Shown here: positions 35,932 to 44,132 of the stretch, in pieces | Position numbering within the stretch: the first letter of the stretch is position 1 | Layout: each line of letters begins with the position of its first letter | Source of the DNA: Nostoc sp. CHAB 5834 | Lineage (GTDB): Bacteria; Cyanobacteriota; Cyanobacteriia; Cyanobacteriales; Nostocaceae | Reading direction: 5' to 3' | NCBI GenBank assembly: GCA_020829485.1 | Contig: JAIVFU010000031.1 | Coordinates: 8,564-72,563 of the forward strand | DNA length: 64,000 nt | Made by a program: the position numbers and the translations under genes | The notes under the pieces: generated by a model | Seen by the model: only the letters and a program-made list of their open reading frames with translations | What the model was told of the DNA's origin: nothing | The model's database searches: none

Positions 35932-37314
35932 TTAGCTTATTACTGGTGCTGAAACTACACCCTTTACCTCTAACGCAGCCGCAACCCTTAAAATTAACGC
36001 TTCATTATATGGTGCTGCTATCAATTGCACACCCAAAGGTAAAGCATTTGGGCGCTGAATTGGTACTGATAAAACTGGTAAACCAATAAAAGATAATGGT
36101 TGAGTAAATAATCCTAAATGAGGACGAACAAGAATTTCTTCACCATCCAAAATCATAGTTTGTTGGCCAATTAGCGGTGCAGAAATTGGTGTAGTTGGGG
36201 CGAGAATTACATCCACATTTTGAAAGACTTCTCGCACGCGATCGCGGTACCATTTTCTAAAGCGTTGTGCTTGCAGATACCAGCTACTAGGAATTAACGC
36301 CCCAGCTAAAAAGCGATCGCGTGTTGCTGGATCAAAATCTTCAGGACGACATCGCAATTTATCCAAATGCAGATTTGCGCCCTCGCTAGCTGTAATCACA
36401 AACGCCGCAGCACGGGCGCGGTGTGCTTCTGGTATGGTTACGTATTCAGTGACATTCAAAGCATCAGCTACCTTTTGCACTGCTGCTAAAGCTTCCGGTT
36501 CTGCGCCTTTGGTGAAATAATCAGCAGCGATCGCAATTCTGATATCAGAAATATCTTGATGTAGAGACGTTACATGTAACGTCTCTACAGACGAACGTTT
36601 TGTGCAAATTGGATCGCGATCGTCTTCTCCCTGAAGCGCATCAAACACCGTGGCGATATCCTGTACCGAACGCGCAAAAGGGCCAATATGGTCAAAACTG
36701 CTAGAAAATAAAGCTACCCCAGCACGAGATAACCTGCCGTAAGTTGGCTTAAAACCAAAAACGCCACATAACGCCGCCGGAACGCGAATCGAACCATTTG
36801 TATCAGAACCCAATGTTAACGGTACAAACCCAGCAGCAACAGCCGCCGCCGAACCACCCGATGAACCACCAGCAACTCGCTGTAAATCATGGGGGTTGTG
36901 ACTAGCACCATAATGGGAGTTTTCCGTCACAAACCCATAAGCGTACTCATCCATATTCAAAGCGCCAACCAGCACAGCACCCGCTTGTTTCAGCTTTGCC
37001 ACTGCGGTTGCATCAAGGCTTGCTGCTGGGTTTTCTGCATTTATTTTCGATCCCGCCAGAGTCGTTAAACCAGCGATATCAAAGAGGTTTTTCACCGCGA
37101 AAGGCACACCAGCAAGCGTTCCAGGATAATTACCTTGGGCGATTTCCCTGTCAATGCGGGCTGCATCCGTTAAAGCCGTTTCAGCAGTCACAGCCGTAAA
37201 ACAGTTAAGTTGATTATCCCGCGCTGCGATTCGGGCGATCGCAGCCTTAGTAACTTCCACCGCACTAACTTTGCCTTCACGTACAGCAGCAGCTATCGAT
37301 ACAGCATCATTCAT
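35932..37314 (-). CDS. atzE: AtzE-family amidase
   Basis: 460 residues of the amidase signature family. The Ser-cisSer-Lys triad is visible in VPFAVKNLFD (Lys) and VAGGSSGGSAAAVAAG (Ser pair), followed by GSDTNGSIRVPAALCGVFGFKPTYGRLSR. AtzE with the small partner AtzG hydrolyses 1-carboxybiuret in cyanuric acid catabolism; the cyanobacterial substrate is not known. The gene overlaps atzG by 4 bp. An oddity: a palindromic repeat (36561-36588) is embedded in frame and encodes SVETLHVTSL near residues 243-252, in a surface-type linker. Confidence 0.85.
   Translation of the reverse strand: MNDAVSIAAAVREGKVSAVEVTKAAIARIAARDNQLNCFTAVTAETALTDAARIDREIAQGNYPGTLAGVPFAVKNLFDIAGLTTLAGSKINAENPAASLDATAVAKLKQAGAVLVGALNMDEYAYGFVTENSHYGASHNPHDLQRVAGGSSGGSAAAVAAGFVPLTLGSDTNGSIRVPAALCGVFGFKPTYGRLSRAGVALFSSSFDHIGPFARSVQDIATVFDALQGEDDRDPICTKRSSVETLHVTSLHQDISDIRIAIAADYFTKGAEPEALAAVQKVADALNVTEYVTIPEAHRARAAAFVITASEGANLHLDKLRCRPEDFDPATRDRFLAGALIPSSWYLQAQRFRKWYRDRVREVFQNVDVILAPTTPISAPLIGQQTMILDGEEILVRPHLGLFTQPLSFIGLPVLSVPIQRPNALPLGVQLIAAPYNEALILRVAAALEVKGVVSAPVIS
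36561..36588. repeat. GTAGAGACG palindrome inside the atzE coding sequence
   Basis: GTAGAGACGTTACA and its perfect complement TGTAACGTCTCTAC form a 28-bp palindrome of the same family as copies at 14831, 18774, 43914, 51163, 52091, 58154 and 63827. This is the only copy clearly inside a gene. Confidence 0.85.
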
Positions 37315-37499
37315 GGTTCAAAAACTGGTGCAACTTCAATATCCTCCGCTAGAGGAAAAGAATTTACCAGATTAGCGATCGCCCTAATTCTCTCAAAATT
37401 TTCCACCACACTATCACGATACTCATCCCTTAGCTGTAAATCCAACAACAACGCCATTTGATCAACATACTCACCCACATCAAACTCTTCTCTTCTCAT
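37311..37499 (-). CDS. AtzG-like small subunit (DUF4089)
   Basis: 62 residues from the ATG at 37499, which is preceded by a strong GAGGAGGAGAG. A longer frame to 37553 runs through a CACAGAGG-type repeat and is not credible. FDVGEYVDQMALLLDLQLRDEYRDSVVENFERIRAIANLVNSFPL matches the DUF4089/AtzG pattern. The stop overlaps the amidase start (ATGA), indicating translational coupling, as expected for a stoichiometric AtzE-AtzG complex. Confidence 0.8.
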   Translation of the reverse strand: MRREEFDVGEYVDQMALLLDLQLRDEYRDSVVENFERIRAIANLVNSFPLAEDIEVAPVFEP

Positions 37500-37655
37500 C
37501 TCTCCTCCTCTGTGCCCTCTGCATTCAGTATATTCTCTGATGCACTTGAACAAGCAGGTGACTGATAGTAGAATTTTTCATTATTGCTATTTAAAAAACC
37601 AGTAAAAAGTATGAATTATATGCTTTATAACCAATAACTAAATTACCTAAATACT

Positions 37656-37934
37656 ATGAAAAATGATGCCATTGATTGGAAAATTTCAGTATTAGTTTTT
37701 ATTGTTATGTTGTTTGGTCAAAACTTATTAAGAAGTTGTGGCAAAACTAAAGTACCAATAAATTACAGTCCTTACAATGCTATACGAGGAAGAGAGTATT
37801 CTAATCGTTGAGAATGTCCTTATGATATTGCTGAAGATCACAGTAGATGCGGAAATCGTTCATCTTATAGTAACTCCGGTGGCAGGGAACCGAACTGTTA
37901 TTTAGGTGATATTTATGGCTATCCTCCTCAATAA
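37656..37934 (+). pseudogene. small secreted Cys-rich protein gene with internal stop
   Basis: A 92-codon frame with one TGA at 37809-37811 (codon 52). Before it: a short N-terminus and hydrophobic segment ISVLVFIVMLFG, then SCGKTKVPINYSPYNAIRG. After it: ECPYDIAEDHSRCGNRSSYS and SGGREPNCYLGD, a pattern I know from small cyanobacterial proteins of the RCGxRSAYSRPGG type. The stop falls where a Cys (TGC/TGT) would be expected, so one base change has probably inactivated it. Confidence 0.65.
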
Positions 37935-38049
37935 TTTATTCTGTTTCTCAATGCCTAATACCCACTAAAAATAAAAGCAAACTCCTGAAAATAAACCTTA
38001 TAAAGCGATGCACTGTATGTAATGTTTTATTTAAAAATTGCCTGTTGGA

Positions 38050-38403
38050 CTAACATAGCGATGTAATGGAGTCCCTGTTCTTTGCTTTTGCAAAATTTAC
38101 CGAATCCATTTGGTTTAGCAGCAAAACACAAAAAGCGTATAACATTGCGACATACAGCATAAACTCAAAAACAAGGAGTTCTATTTTGACAGAACTTATT
38201 TTGACCCTTTCTGCCTTTATCTCAGCATCCGATATATCCGTCCAATTTTCTAGCCACTCTCCATCAACGTCCTTAACAAATTGGTATATGGCATCAACTC
38301 CCATAAGCCTTTTAGAGCGTCTTAACTCTCTGGCGCTCTCAAGAGCAACTCTTGCTCTAGTAACTTTCTGTTCTTTGGGAATTTCAACTTGATAGGACAT
38401 CAT
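38050..38403 (-). CDS. hypothetical membrane-anchored protein, third gene of unknown operon
   Basis: 117 residues. The N-terminal 75 residues are charged (RARVALESARELRRSKRLMGVDAIYQFVKDVDGEWLENW); a single strong hydrophobic helix follows (LLVFEFMLYVAMLYAFCVLLL) near residues 76-96, with a short basic tail. I do not recognise a family. It lies 12 bp downstream of the gene at 38416 in the same direction. An opposite-strand frame of 108 codons overlaps it, but the operon arrangement favours the minus strand. Confidence 0.5.
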   Translation of the reverse strand: MMSYQVEIPKEQKVTRARVALESARELRRSKRLMGVDAIYQFVKDVDGEWLENWTDISDAEIKAERVKISSVKIELLVFEFMLYVAMLYAFCVLLLNQMDSVNFAKAKNRDSITSLC

Positions 38404-38415
38404 GGCTTTAACTGC

Positions 38416-38781
38416 TTATCTGTCTATATCAATTTTAGAATAACAGTTTTTCGGGATTTGGTCACTACACTGGAATGCTTCTTGTCCAATTATTGACTCA
38501 ATTTGATAGACTGTTGGGTTGTAACTTACAAACAAACCCCGATCAATTCCCCAATATTGTAAAATATCTAACCATCTTTGCTGCTTTGGTTGAGAAAGTG
38601 TACCTTGAATAGTAGTTATTTGAACAGAAAGAGGTAAATTGGTTAGTCCAGAAGCGAATAAATCTGTTGCCATTGATAGATCCGCAATATAAGAATGAAA
38701 TGTATCACCTCCAAGAAATTCTATTACTTGGCATATTTTCTCAACTAAATAAGTATCGTTTCCTTGGAATTTACCAGCCAT
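38416..38781 (-). CDS. hypothetical protein, second gene of unknown operon
   Basis: 121 residues, soluble, no signal peptide. Its start overlaps the stop of the upstream gene by one base (TAATG), so it is translationally coupled. Distinct features are KICQVIEFLGGDTFHSYIADLSMATDLF and a tail with QRWLDILQYWGIDRGLFVSYNPTVYQIE. No catalytic motif is visible and I do not recognise a family. Confidence 0.6.
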   Translation of the reverse strand: MAGKFQGNDTYLVEKICQVIEFLGGDTFHSYIADLSMATDLFASGLTNLPLSVQITTIQGTLSQPKQQRWLDILQYWGIDRGLFVSYNPTVYQIESIIGQEAFQCSDQIPKNCYSKIDIDR

Positions 38782-39119
38782 TAATTCTTTTTTCCAGGTT
38801 TCTTTTTTTGGACTCTCTCATTAATCCAAAGGGGGAATAAATATTTGTACAAAGACATCTCTATTGGTGTCAGTGAGGATAGTTCAGCATCCTTGTCCTC
38901 TTTAGGTATTAATTGTAGTTCTAGCCAAAATGTTGCATCTTCTATCAACTCTTCCAAAAGAAGCATTACGTGTTTTTTAGATACCAATTGTCCAGATTTT
39001 TTATCAGCAATCCATCTACTCATTTCCCTTAGCCTTGATGCCAAATTTGGATAAGTATCTTGAGAATCTTGAATTAATCTTACTAAGTTAGACCTGATTT
39101 CATCTGGAGATTTTTGCAC
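38781..39119 (-). CDS. hypothetical protein, first gene of unknown operon
   Basis: 112 residues, predicted mostly helical (RLIQDSQDTYPNLASRLREMSRWIADKKSG; MLLLEELIEDATFWLELQLIP), ending in a basic KKKPGKKN tail. It begins a three-gene unit (38050-39119) with overlap or 12-bp spacing between members. Family not recognised. The coupling suggests the three products act together. Confidence 0.6.
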   Translation of the reverse strand: MQKSPDEIRSNLVRLIQDSQDTYPNLASRLREMSRWIADKKSGQLVSKKHVMLLLEELIEDATFWLELQLIPKEDKDAELSSLTPIEMSLYKYLFPLWINERVQKKKPGKKN

Positions 39120-39274
39120 GCTAAATTTACTACCTAAATAAATAATCGATTTGCCCTGATGACAGCTATGCTAGTTGAGCGCCAATCATAAGGATTCGGT
39201 TTTGATAACCATACCGTAATTGCACAAGCTTGAGCAGAAAGAGCGCAATCACCCTCTCGCAACGGTAATTATAT

Positions 39275-39346
39275 TTAAGGATAAGTTCCGAGGATTTTTG
39301 CTTGTTCCCATTGTTCGCTTTTGGTGATATGTAAAATAGTGTTCAT
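39275..39346 (-). pseudogene. DUF952 gene, 5' remnant
   Basis: The minus strand reads MNTILHITKSEQWEQAKILG followed by TYP and a stop, matching the N-terminus of DUF952 proteins (about 110 residues, normally continuing with a GFIHCS motif). No remainder is found beyond the stop, so this is a truncated relic. Confidence 0.6.
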
Positions 39347-39362
39347 GGTAATTAATTAACAA

Positions 39363-39644
39363 ATGCGATTAATTTTATACAGTAAACCCGGCTGTCATTT
39401 ATGCGAAGGCTTGCAAGAAAAGCTAGAACAAATCCAAAATCTCAGTTTCGAGTTGGAAATTAGGGATATTACGACTCGTGAAGATTGGTTCGCTGCGTAT
39501 GAGTATGAAGTGCCGGTGCTTTATTTATCGAACCACAGAGGCGCAGAGGGCACAGAGGGGAGTGAGAAATTATTGCCGCGTCCTTCTCCTCGTGCTAGTG
39601 TGCAGCAGTTAGAGCAAATGTTACGTAAGTATTTAGCCAATTAG
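39363..39644 (+). CDS. glutaredoxin-like/thioredoxin-fold protein
   Basis: 93 residues. It opens RLILYSKPGCHLCEGLQEKL, with the CxxC motif CHLC after the first strand, and has the cis-Pro EVPVLYLS and LLPRPSPRASVQQLEQML. Probably a cytoplasmic thiol-disulfide protein (glutaredoxin-like, DUF836 family). Between strand and LLPRPSP an in-frame piece of the CACAGAGGCGCAGAGG dispersed repeat encodes HRGAEGTEGSE. It lies 53 bp upstream of murE. Confidence 0.85.
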   Translation: MRLILYSKPGCHLCEGLQEKLEQIQNLSFELEIRDITTREDWFAAYEYEVPVLYLSNHRGAEGTEGSEKLLPRPSPRASVQQLEQMLRKYLAN

Positions 39645-39697
39645 AAAAAAATAATGCAGAATAAGCGCAAGATCAAGAAGGTGACGAGGTTCACAAA

Positions 39698-41185
39698 ATG
39701 AAATTGCGAGAATTACTAACGGCGGTAGACAGTGTTGAACAATTGCCTAGCCATCCGATGGAGGATGTGGAAGTTAGGGGTTTGAAGACGAATTCCCATG
39801 CTTGTAGTGCGGGAGATTTATTTATTGGGATGCCAGGAGGGCGGGTTGATGGTGGAGAATTTTGGCAAAGTGCGATCGCATCGGGGGCTGTAGCTGCGAT
39901 CGTTTCTCCCGAAGCTGCACAAAAAAATCCTCCCACAAATGAGGCTGTGGTCATCAGTGCAAGTAACATAACTCAAGCTTGTGCCCAGATAGCCAGCGCT
40001 TTTTACGGTTATCCGGGGCGAAAACTCAAGCTGGTAGGTGTGACTGGTACAAATGGCAAAACTACAACTACTCATCTGATTGAATTTCTGCTTATCAAAG
40101 CTAATCTAGCTACAGCTTTGATGGGAACTCTCTACACTCGTTGGGCAGGTTTTGAGCAAACTGCTGCCCACACTACGCCCTTTGCGGTGGAGCTGCAACA
40201 GCAGTTAGCAGAGGCTGTAAAGGCTGGTAGTGAGTTCGGGGTGATGGAAGTAAGTTCTCACGCTTTAGCCCAAGGTAGAGTGTTGGGTTGTGAATTTGAG
40301 GTAGCGGTGTTCAGTAATCTTACCCAAGATCATCTCGATTATCACAAGGACATGGAAGATTACTTTGCCGCCAAAGCGTTGTTATTTAGCCCTAATTATC
40401 TCAAGGGACGAGCAATAATTAATGCTGATGATTCTTACGGTAAACGGTTAATTGCCTCGTTAGATTCTGAGCGCGTTTGGAGTTACAGTGTCAACGACAA
40501 CAGCGCCGATTTATGGATGAGCGATTTAAGTTACCAACCCAATGGTGTCAGTGGTACATTGCATACACCAAAGGGTGAAGTGGCTTTTCAATTGCCCCTA
40601 GTCGGACAATATAATTTAGAAAATCTTCTTGCAGCCGTAGGAGCAGTTTTACACTTAGGACTAGATTTGCAGTTAGTAGCGTCTGTGATACCTGAGTTTC
40701 CCGGAGTTCCCGGTCGGATGGAACGGGTACAAATTGATGCTGACCAAGATATTAGCGTGATTGTGGATTATGCCCACACACCCGATAGTTTGGAAAATTT
40801 ACTGAAAGCGGCACGCCCGTTTATACCTGGTAAAGTGATTTGCGTGTTTGGTTGTGGAGGCGATCGCGATCGCACTAAGCGCCCAAAAATGGGTAAAATT
40901 GCTGCTGAGTTAGCTGATGTTGCAGTAGTGACATCGGATAATCCCCGGACTGAAGACCCAGAAAGGATTTTGCAAGATATTTTAGCGGGAATTGCTGACA
41001 CAGTAAAGCCAACTGTAATTTGCGATCGGGCTACTGCAATTCGTACCGCTATCTTACAAGCACAACCCGGTGATGGAGTGTTACTTGCTGGTAAAGGTCA
41101 TGAAGACTACCAAATTCTCGGCACCGAAAAAATCCATTTTGACGACCGAGAACACGCACGCGACGCTTTGCACCAAAGACTTTGA
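39698..41185 (+). CDS. murE: UDP-MurNAc-tripeptide synthetase MurE
   Basis: 495 residues. It adds meso-diaminopimelate to UDP-MurNAc-L-Ala-D-Glu in peptidoglycan synthesis. The ATP-binding loop is GTNGKTTT from residue 117; SSHALAQGRV, FSNLTQDHLDYH, VDYAHTPDSL and FGCGGDRDRTKRPKMG are family motifs; DNPR at residues 414-417 is the diaminopimelate-specific signature. The C-terminus has LLAGKGHEDYQI. No other mur gene is adjacent, as is usual in cyanobacteria. Confidence 0.97.
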   Translation: MKLRELLTAVDSVEQLPSHPMEDVEVRGLKTNSHACSAGDLFIGMPGGRVDGGEFWQSAIASGAVAAIVSPEAAQKNPPTNEAVVISASNITQACAQIASAFYGYPGRKLKLVGVTGTNGKTTTTHLIEFLLIKANLATALMGTLYTRWAGFEQTAAHTTPFAVELQQQLAEAVKAGSEFGVMEVSSHALAQGRVLGCEFEVAVFSNLTQDHLDYHKDMEDYFAAKALLFSPNYLKGRAIINADDSYGKRLIASLDSERVWSYSVNDNSADLWMSDLSYQPNGVSGTLHTPKGEVAFQLPLVGQYNLENLLAAVGAVLHLGLDLQLVASVIPEFPGVPGRMERVQIDADQDISVIVDYAHTPDSLENLLKAARPFIPGKVICVFGCGGDRDRTKRPKMGKIAAELADVAVVTSDNPRTEDPERILQDILAGIADTVKPTVICDRATAIRTAILQAQPGDGVLLAGKGHEDYQILGTEKIHFDDREHARDALHQRL

Positions 41186-41189
41186 AAAG

Positions 41190-41345
41190 AGGCAGAGGGG
41201 CGGGGAGCAGGGGGCAGAGGCGAATGAAGAATAGCAGGGGAAAAAGTTTCCCCTTTTTCCCCTGCGAAGCACACCCTGCCCCAATTCCTCTTTTCCATCT
41301 CCCCTGCCCCCTGCTCCCATTCCCCACTCCCCACTCCCCACTCCC
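41190..41345. repeat. STRR-type G-rich/C-rich block after murE
   Basis: GGGGAGCAGGGGGCAG-type sequence, then AAAGTTTCCCC and tandem CCCCACTC units. Left and right halves are complementary and could fold back, possibly ending murE transcription. It resembles 11900-12070. Confidence 0.85.
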
Positions 41346-41467
41346 TTGTAAATGTAGTTTTTTATAGTTAATATTTATTTCCGTAGGAATTTTGTAAAAA
41401 ATGCACACATAAAGGTGAAAATCGAAGACAGAGTTATTTCTTGCTTCATTCAAGTTGTGCTTGGCTC

Positions 41468-42955
41468 ATGAATGTTTCTCTGGCTAAGGATCTGTCTGTT
41501 TATCAACTGGTGATGGGAGTGCAAGCGCCTCCTAAACCATTGTCCCTCAGTCCTGCTACTCTGCTATCACTGGTGAGAGCGCAAATTGACTTGCTAATTG
41601 AGCACCAAATTGCAGCCACTTTATGGGTGAAGTTACCACCAGAAAAAATTTGGCAATCAGAATTAGCGCGTTATCAATCCTCGGTAAGTGCGTCTAGTCT
41701 TATTTATACTTGCCAGATTGACGAGAGTGCAAAAGGGGGAGATGGGGGAGCAGGGGAAGATGAGGGAGCTGGCGTTGCAGGGGAAGAAAATACCCCCTTA
41801 TCTTCCTCATCTCCCTCATCTCCCTCATCCCCTCATTATGTCCCCGTTCACCTATCACCAGATAGCCAAATGCGACGGGAAAATTTTCTGATGGTGCTAT
41901 CGCCGCAGTTTTGCAGTTTAATTTTGGCTCATCGACCACTTAAAAAACGCAAAAATAAGACATCGGGGAAGGTAAATACTAATAAAAACCAGCCATTGCT
42001 GATTATAAATAGTCTTGAGGGGAGAATAATTCAGCAAGTATTAGATGGTATCGAACAAGCAATTACGCCAGAATCATCTCCAATTCCTGTTGATTTTACT
42101 TGTCCAACTGCGCCCGAAGGCGCACTGATGAATCAACTGTTTGCAAAACAACTCCTGCGACAAGATGAAATTAATCGTCAAATCATCGCAGTACGCGCTA
42201 CCAAGTTGCAGCAGCAAAATCAAGAATTGCAAAACAAAGAGCAACTCAAAGATGAATACTTAAAAAATGTGTGTCAGGAACTACGTACACCCTTGACGCA
42301 CATGAAGACAGCACTTTCGTTATTGAATTCCCCTAATCTTAAACCCCCCCAGCGACAACGTTATTTACAGATGTTAAATACCCAGTGCGATCAGCAAAAT
42401 TCCCTGATTACTGGTTTGTTGGAACTGGTGCAGCTAGAACGTAATTTAGAAGGAACAGCTTTAGAGTCGGTGCGGCTCTCAGAGATTGTACCTGGAGTAG
42501 TTAGTACCTACCAACCTCTAGCCCAAGAAAAAGGGATTATGCTAGCCTACACCGTACCCACTGAACTTCCATCTATTTGGTGTGTGAGTGGTGGGCTGAG
42601 GCAGATTGTGATTAATCTGCTGCATAACAGCATTAAGTTTACTCCTAATGGGGGTGAAGTATGGGTGCGTGCCCGAATTCAAGGCGATTATGTGCAATTA
42701 GAATTCCGCGACACAGGTATTGGTATTGCCGAAAGCGAGATTCCCAGAATCTTTGACCGGTTTTATCGTGTGCGTACAGCAGCAAATGAAGATTATGGTG
42801 GTGCTGGGTTGGGGTTAACAATTGTACAGCAATTGCTGGTGCGCTCTGGCGGTTCTATTTCTGTGAAAAGTAAATTATATGAAGGTTCCACATTTACAAT
42901 ACAACTGCCAAGCGTTGGCGATACCCCAAAAGCGATCGCAATAGAAAATGAGTGA
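41468..42955 (+). CDS. DICT-domain histidine kinase-like protein lacking the phospho-accepting His
   Basis: 495 residues from the ATG at 41468 (a TTG start 27 bases upstream is possible). An N-terminal DICT-like sensor (about residues 1-200) is followed by a HisKA-like dimerisation helix and an intact HATPase: NLLHNSIKFTPNGG (N box), DTGIGIAESEIPRIFDRFYR (G1/F) and GGAGLGLTIVQQLL (G2). The H box reads NVCQELRTPLTHMK, where the usual His is Gln270 (CAG). In the sensor an STRR-type block (41730-41836) encodes a Gly/Glu/Ser/Pro-rich insert. It may be a pseudokinase or act through a partner. Confidence 0.8.
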   Translation: MNVSLAKDLSVYQLVMGVQAPPKPLSLSPATLLSLVRAQIDLLIEHQIAATLWVKLPPEKIWQSELARYQSSVSASSLIYTCQIDESAKGGDGGAGEDEGAGVAGEENTPLSSSSPSSPSSPHYVPVHLSPDSQMRRENFLMVLSPQFCSLILAHRPLKKRKNKTSGKVNTNKNQPLLIINSLEGRIIQQVLDGIEQAITPESSPIPVDFTCPTAPEGALMNQLFAKQLLRQDEINRQIIAVRATKLQQQNQELQNKEQLKDEYLKNVCQELRTPLTHMKTALSLLNSPNLKPPQRQRYLQMLNTQCDQQNSLITGLLELVQLERNLEGTALESVRLSEIVPGVVSTYQPLAQEKGIMLAYTVPTELPSIWCVSGGLRQIVINLLHNSIKFTPNGGEVWVRARIQGDYVQLEFRDTGIGIAESEIPRIFDRFYRVRTAANEDYGGAGLGLTIVQQLLVRSGGSISVKSKLYEGSTFTIQLPSVGDTPKAIAIENE

Positions 42956-43020
42956 TGAGTTACAATTATCCCCTGAGTTAACTTTATGGTGCTATAGCAA
43001 TCCTCTTTAAGTTATAAAAA

Positions 43021-43068
43021 TTTTAGTCATTAGTAATAATGACTAATGACTAATGACCAATAACTAAA
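43021..43068. repeat. tandem AATGACTA-type repeat
   Basis: TTAGTCATTAGTAATAATGACTAATGACTAATGACC: short tandem units with internal inverted symmetry between two convergent genes. It could act as a bidirectional terminator. Confidence 0.6.
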
Positions 43069-43072
43069 ATTG

Positions 43073-43741
43073 TTAGCTAGAAGTTTTTGGTAGCGCGGCG
43101 CTAATTTGGCGGAGCATCATCACTTGCCAATAAGGTACAGGAGCCAGCAATACAGTACCAGTTCCCTCAAAAGTATTGACTAGAAACTCACCAGAGGACA
43201 TCGAACCTAAAAGAGATTTAGTAGCTTTTTCAACGCGATAATTTAAGCTAGTTGTGCGAGCGATCGCAAAATTCCCATCCACAACTAATCGGTCATTTTG
43301 CAAATTTATTATTTCTACAGGGCCTTGTGCTGCCATCACTACTGTACCCCTGCCTTTGACTTTTGTTTGAAACAATCCCTCGCCACCAATTAAGCCTGAT
43401 GCAAATTTGTTTCGTTCAACTCCTACTTCTACACTGCCATCACTAGCCCAATAAGCGCCACTATCTAAAATCCATTCACTACCGTCTAATTCTAAAATGT
43501 GATATCCCGATAAAGAAGGCTCTAAATATAATTCACCTGTGCCTGTATATGTAGGACGGAAAATGTTTTCTCCCGTGGCTAGGGATTTTAAAAAGCCGCC
43601 TGCTGAAGGGGCTTTAGATTGCATCTGAATGTTGCCACGGATATAGTACATAGCACCAGATTCAGTTCGGACTGTTTCGTTTTGTAAAGTTACCTTGACT
43701 AAACGTAAGCTTTCTTTTTCGATTATTTCAAAACCTGCCAT
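43073..43741 (-). CDS. AIM24 family protein
   Basis: 222 residues, normal length for the TIGR00266/AIM24 family, a beta-rich fold of uncertain function. Typical stretches: VRTESGAMYYIRGNIQMQS, TGTGELYLEPSLSGYHILELDG, LIGGEGLFQTKVKGRGTVVMAAQGPVE, RTTSLNYRVEKATKSLLGSMSSGEFLVNTFEGTGTVLLAP. It is monocistronic. Confidence 0.92.
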   Translation of the reverse strand: MAGFEIIEKESLRLVKVTLQNETVRTESGAMYYIRGNIQMQSKAPSAGGFLKSLATGENIFRPTYTGTGELYLEPSLSGYHILELDGSEWILDSGAYWASDGSVEVGVERNKFASGLIGGEGLFQTKVKGRGTVVMAAQGPVEIINLQNDRLVVDGNFAIARTTSLNYRVEKATKSLLGSMSSGEFLVNTFEGTGTVLLAPVPYWQVMMLRQISAALPKTSS

Positions 43742-44132
43742 AATTTTCCTTTTGATGTTTGCAGAAATGTCTACTTGGCTGTTAGCCAGAATTTATATAC
43801 ATTTTTGGCATCTATTTTTACAAATGGCAACTTATAAAAATTTAATTACTGTTTTATTTAATGTGAGACAAATTATACCAATTAAAAAAAGGAATGCGAA
43901 AAATAGACCATTTGTAGAGACGCGATTCATCGCGTCTTCACCCAATGATGTGTTGCAAAGATTGTGTCTAATAGAAAGACCTCTCCCTGTTTTTACTACG
44001 TAAAACCTGTCCCTCTCCGACTCGGAGAGGGACAGACTTAAACTTTAGTTCAAGGCAGGGAGAGGTTTTTTTAACTGAGGTTAATTTAGAGTGAATTTAT
44101 AATTTTGAAAAATAGTTAACGAATCTTCACTC
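43742..44132. other. intergenic region with palindrome and fold-back repeat
   Basis: No gene. It contains a GTAGAGACG palindrome at 43914-43938 (GTAGAGACGCGATTCATCGCGTCTT) and the multi-hairpin repeat copy 3 at 43980-44066. Confidence 0.7.
43980..44066. repeat. multi-hairpin fold-back repeat, copy 3
   Basis: Outer arms CCTCTCCCTG and CAGGGAGAGG, left hairpin TTTTACTACGTAAAA, central palindrome CCCTCTCCGA-CTCGGAGAGGG and right hairpin TAAACTTTAGTTCA. It is 87 bp, the same length as copy 2, but the order of the two side hairpins is reversed, so the copies are inverted relative to each other. A run of seven T follows. Confidence 0.85.

Noticed and set aside
37809..37811. TGA read as selenocysteine
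   Set aside because: No SECIS-like hairpin was seen immediately downstream and cyanobacteria of this group are not known to use selenocysteine; a nonsense mutation is simpler.
38066..38392. Plus-strand frame of 108 codons
   Set aside because: It lies wholly antisense to the minus-strand gene, which fits the coupled operon layout.
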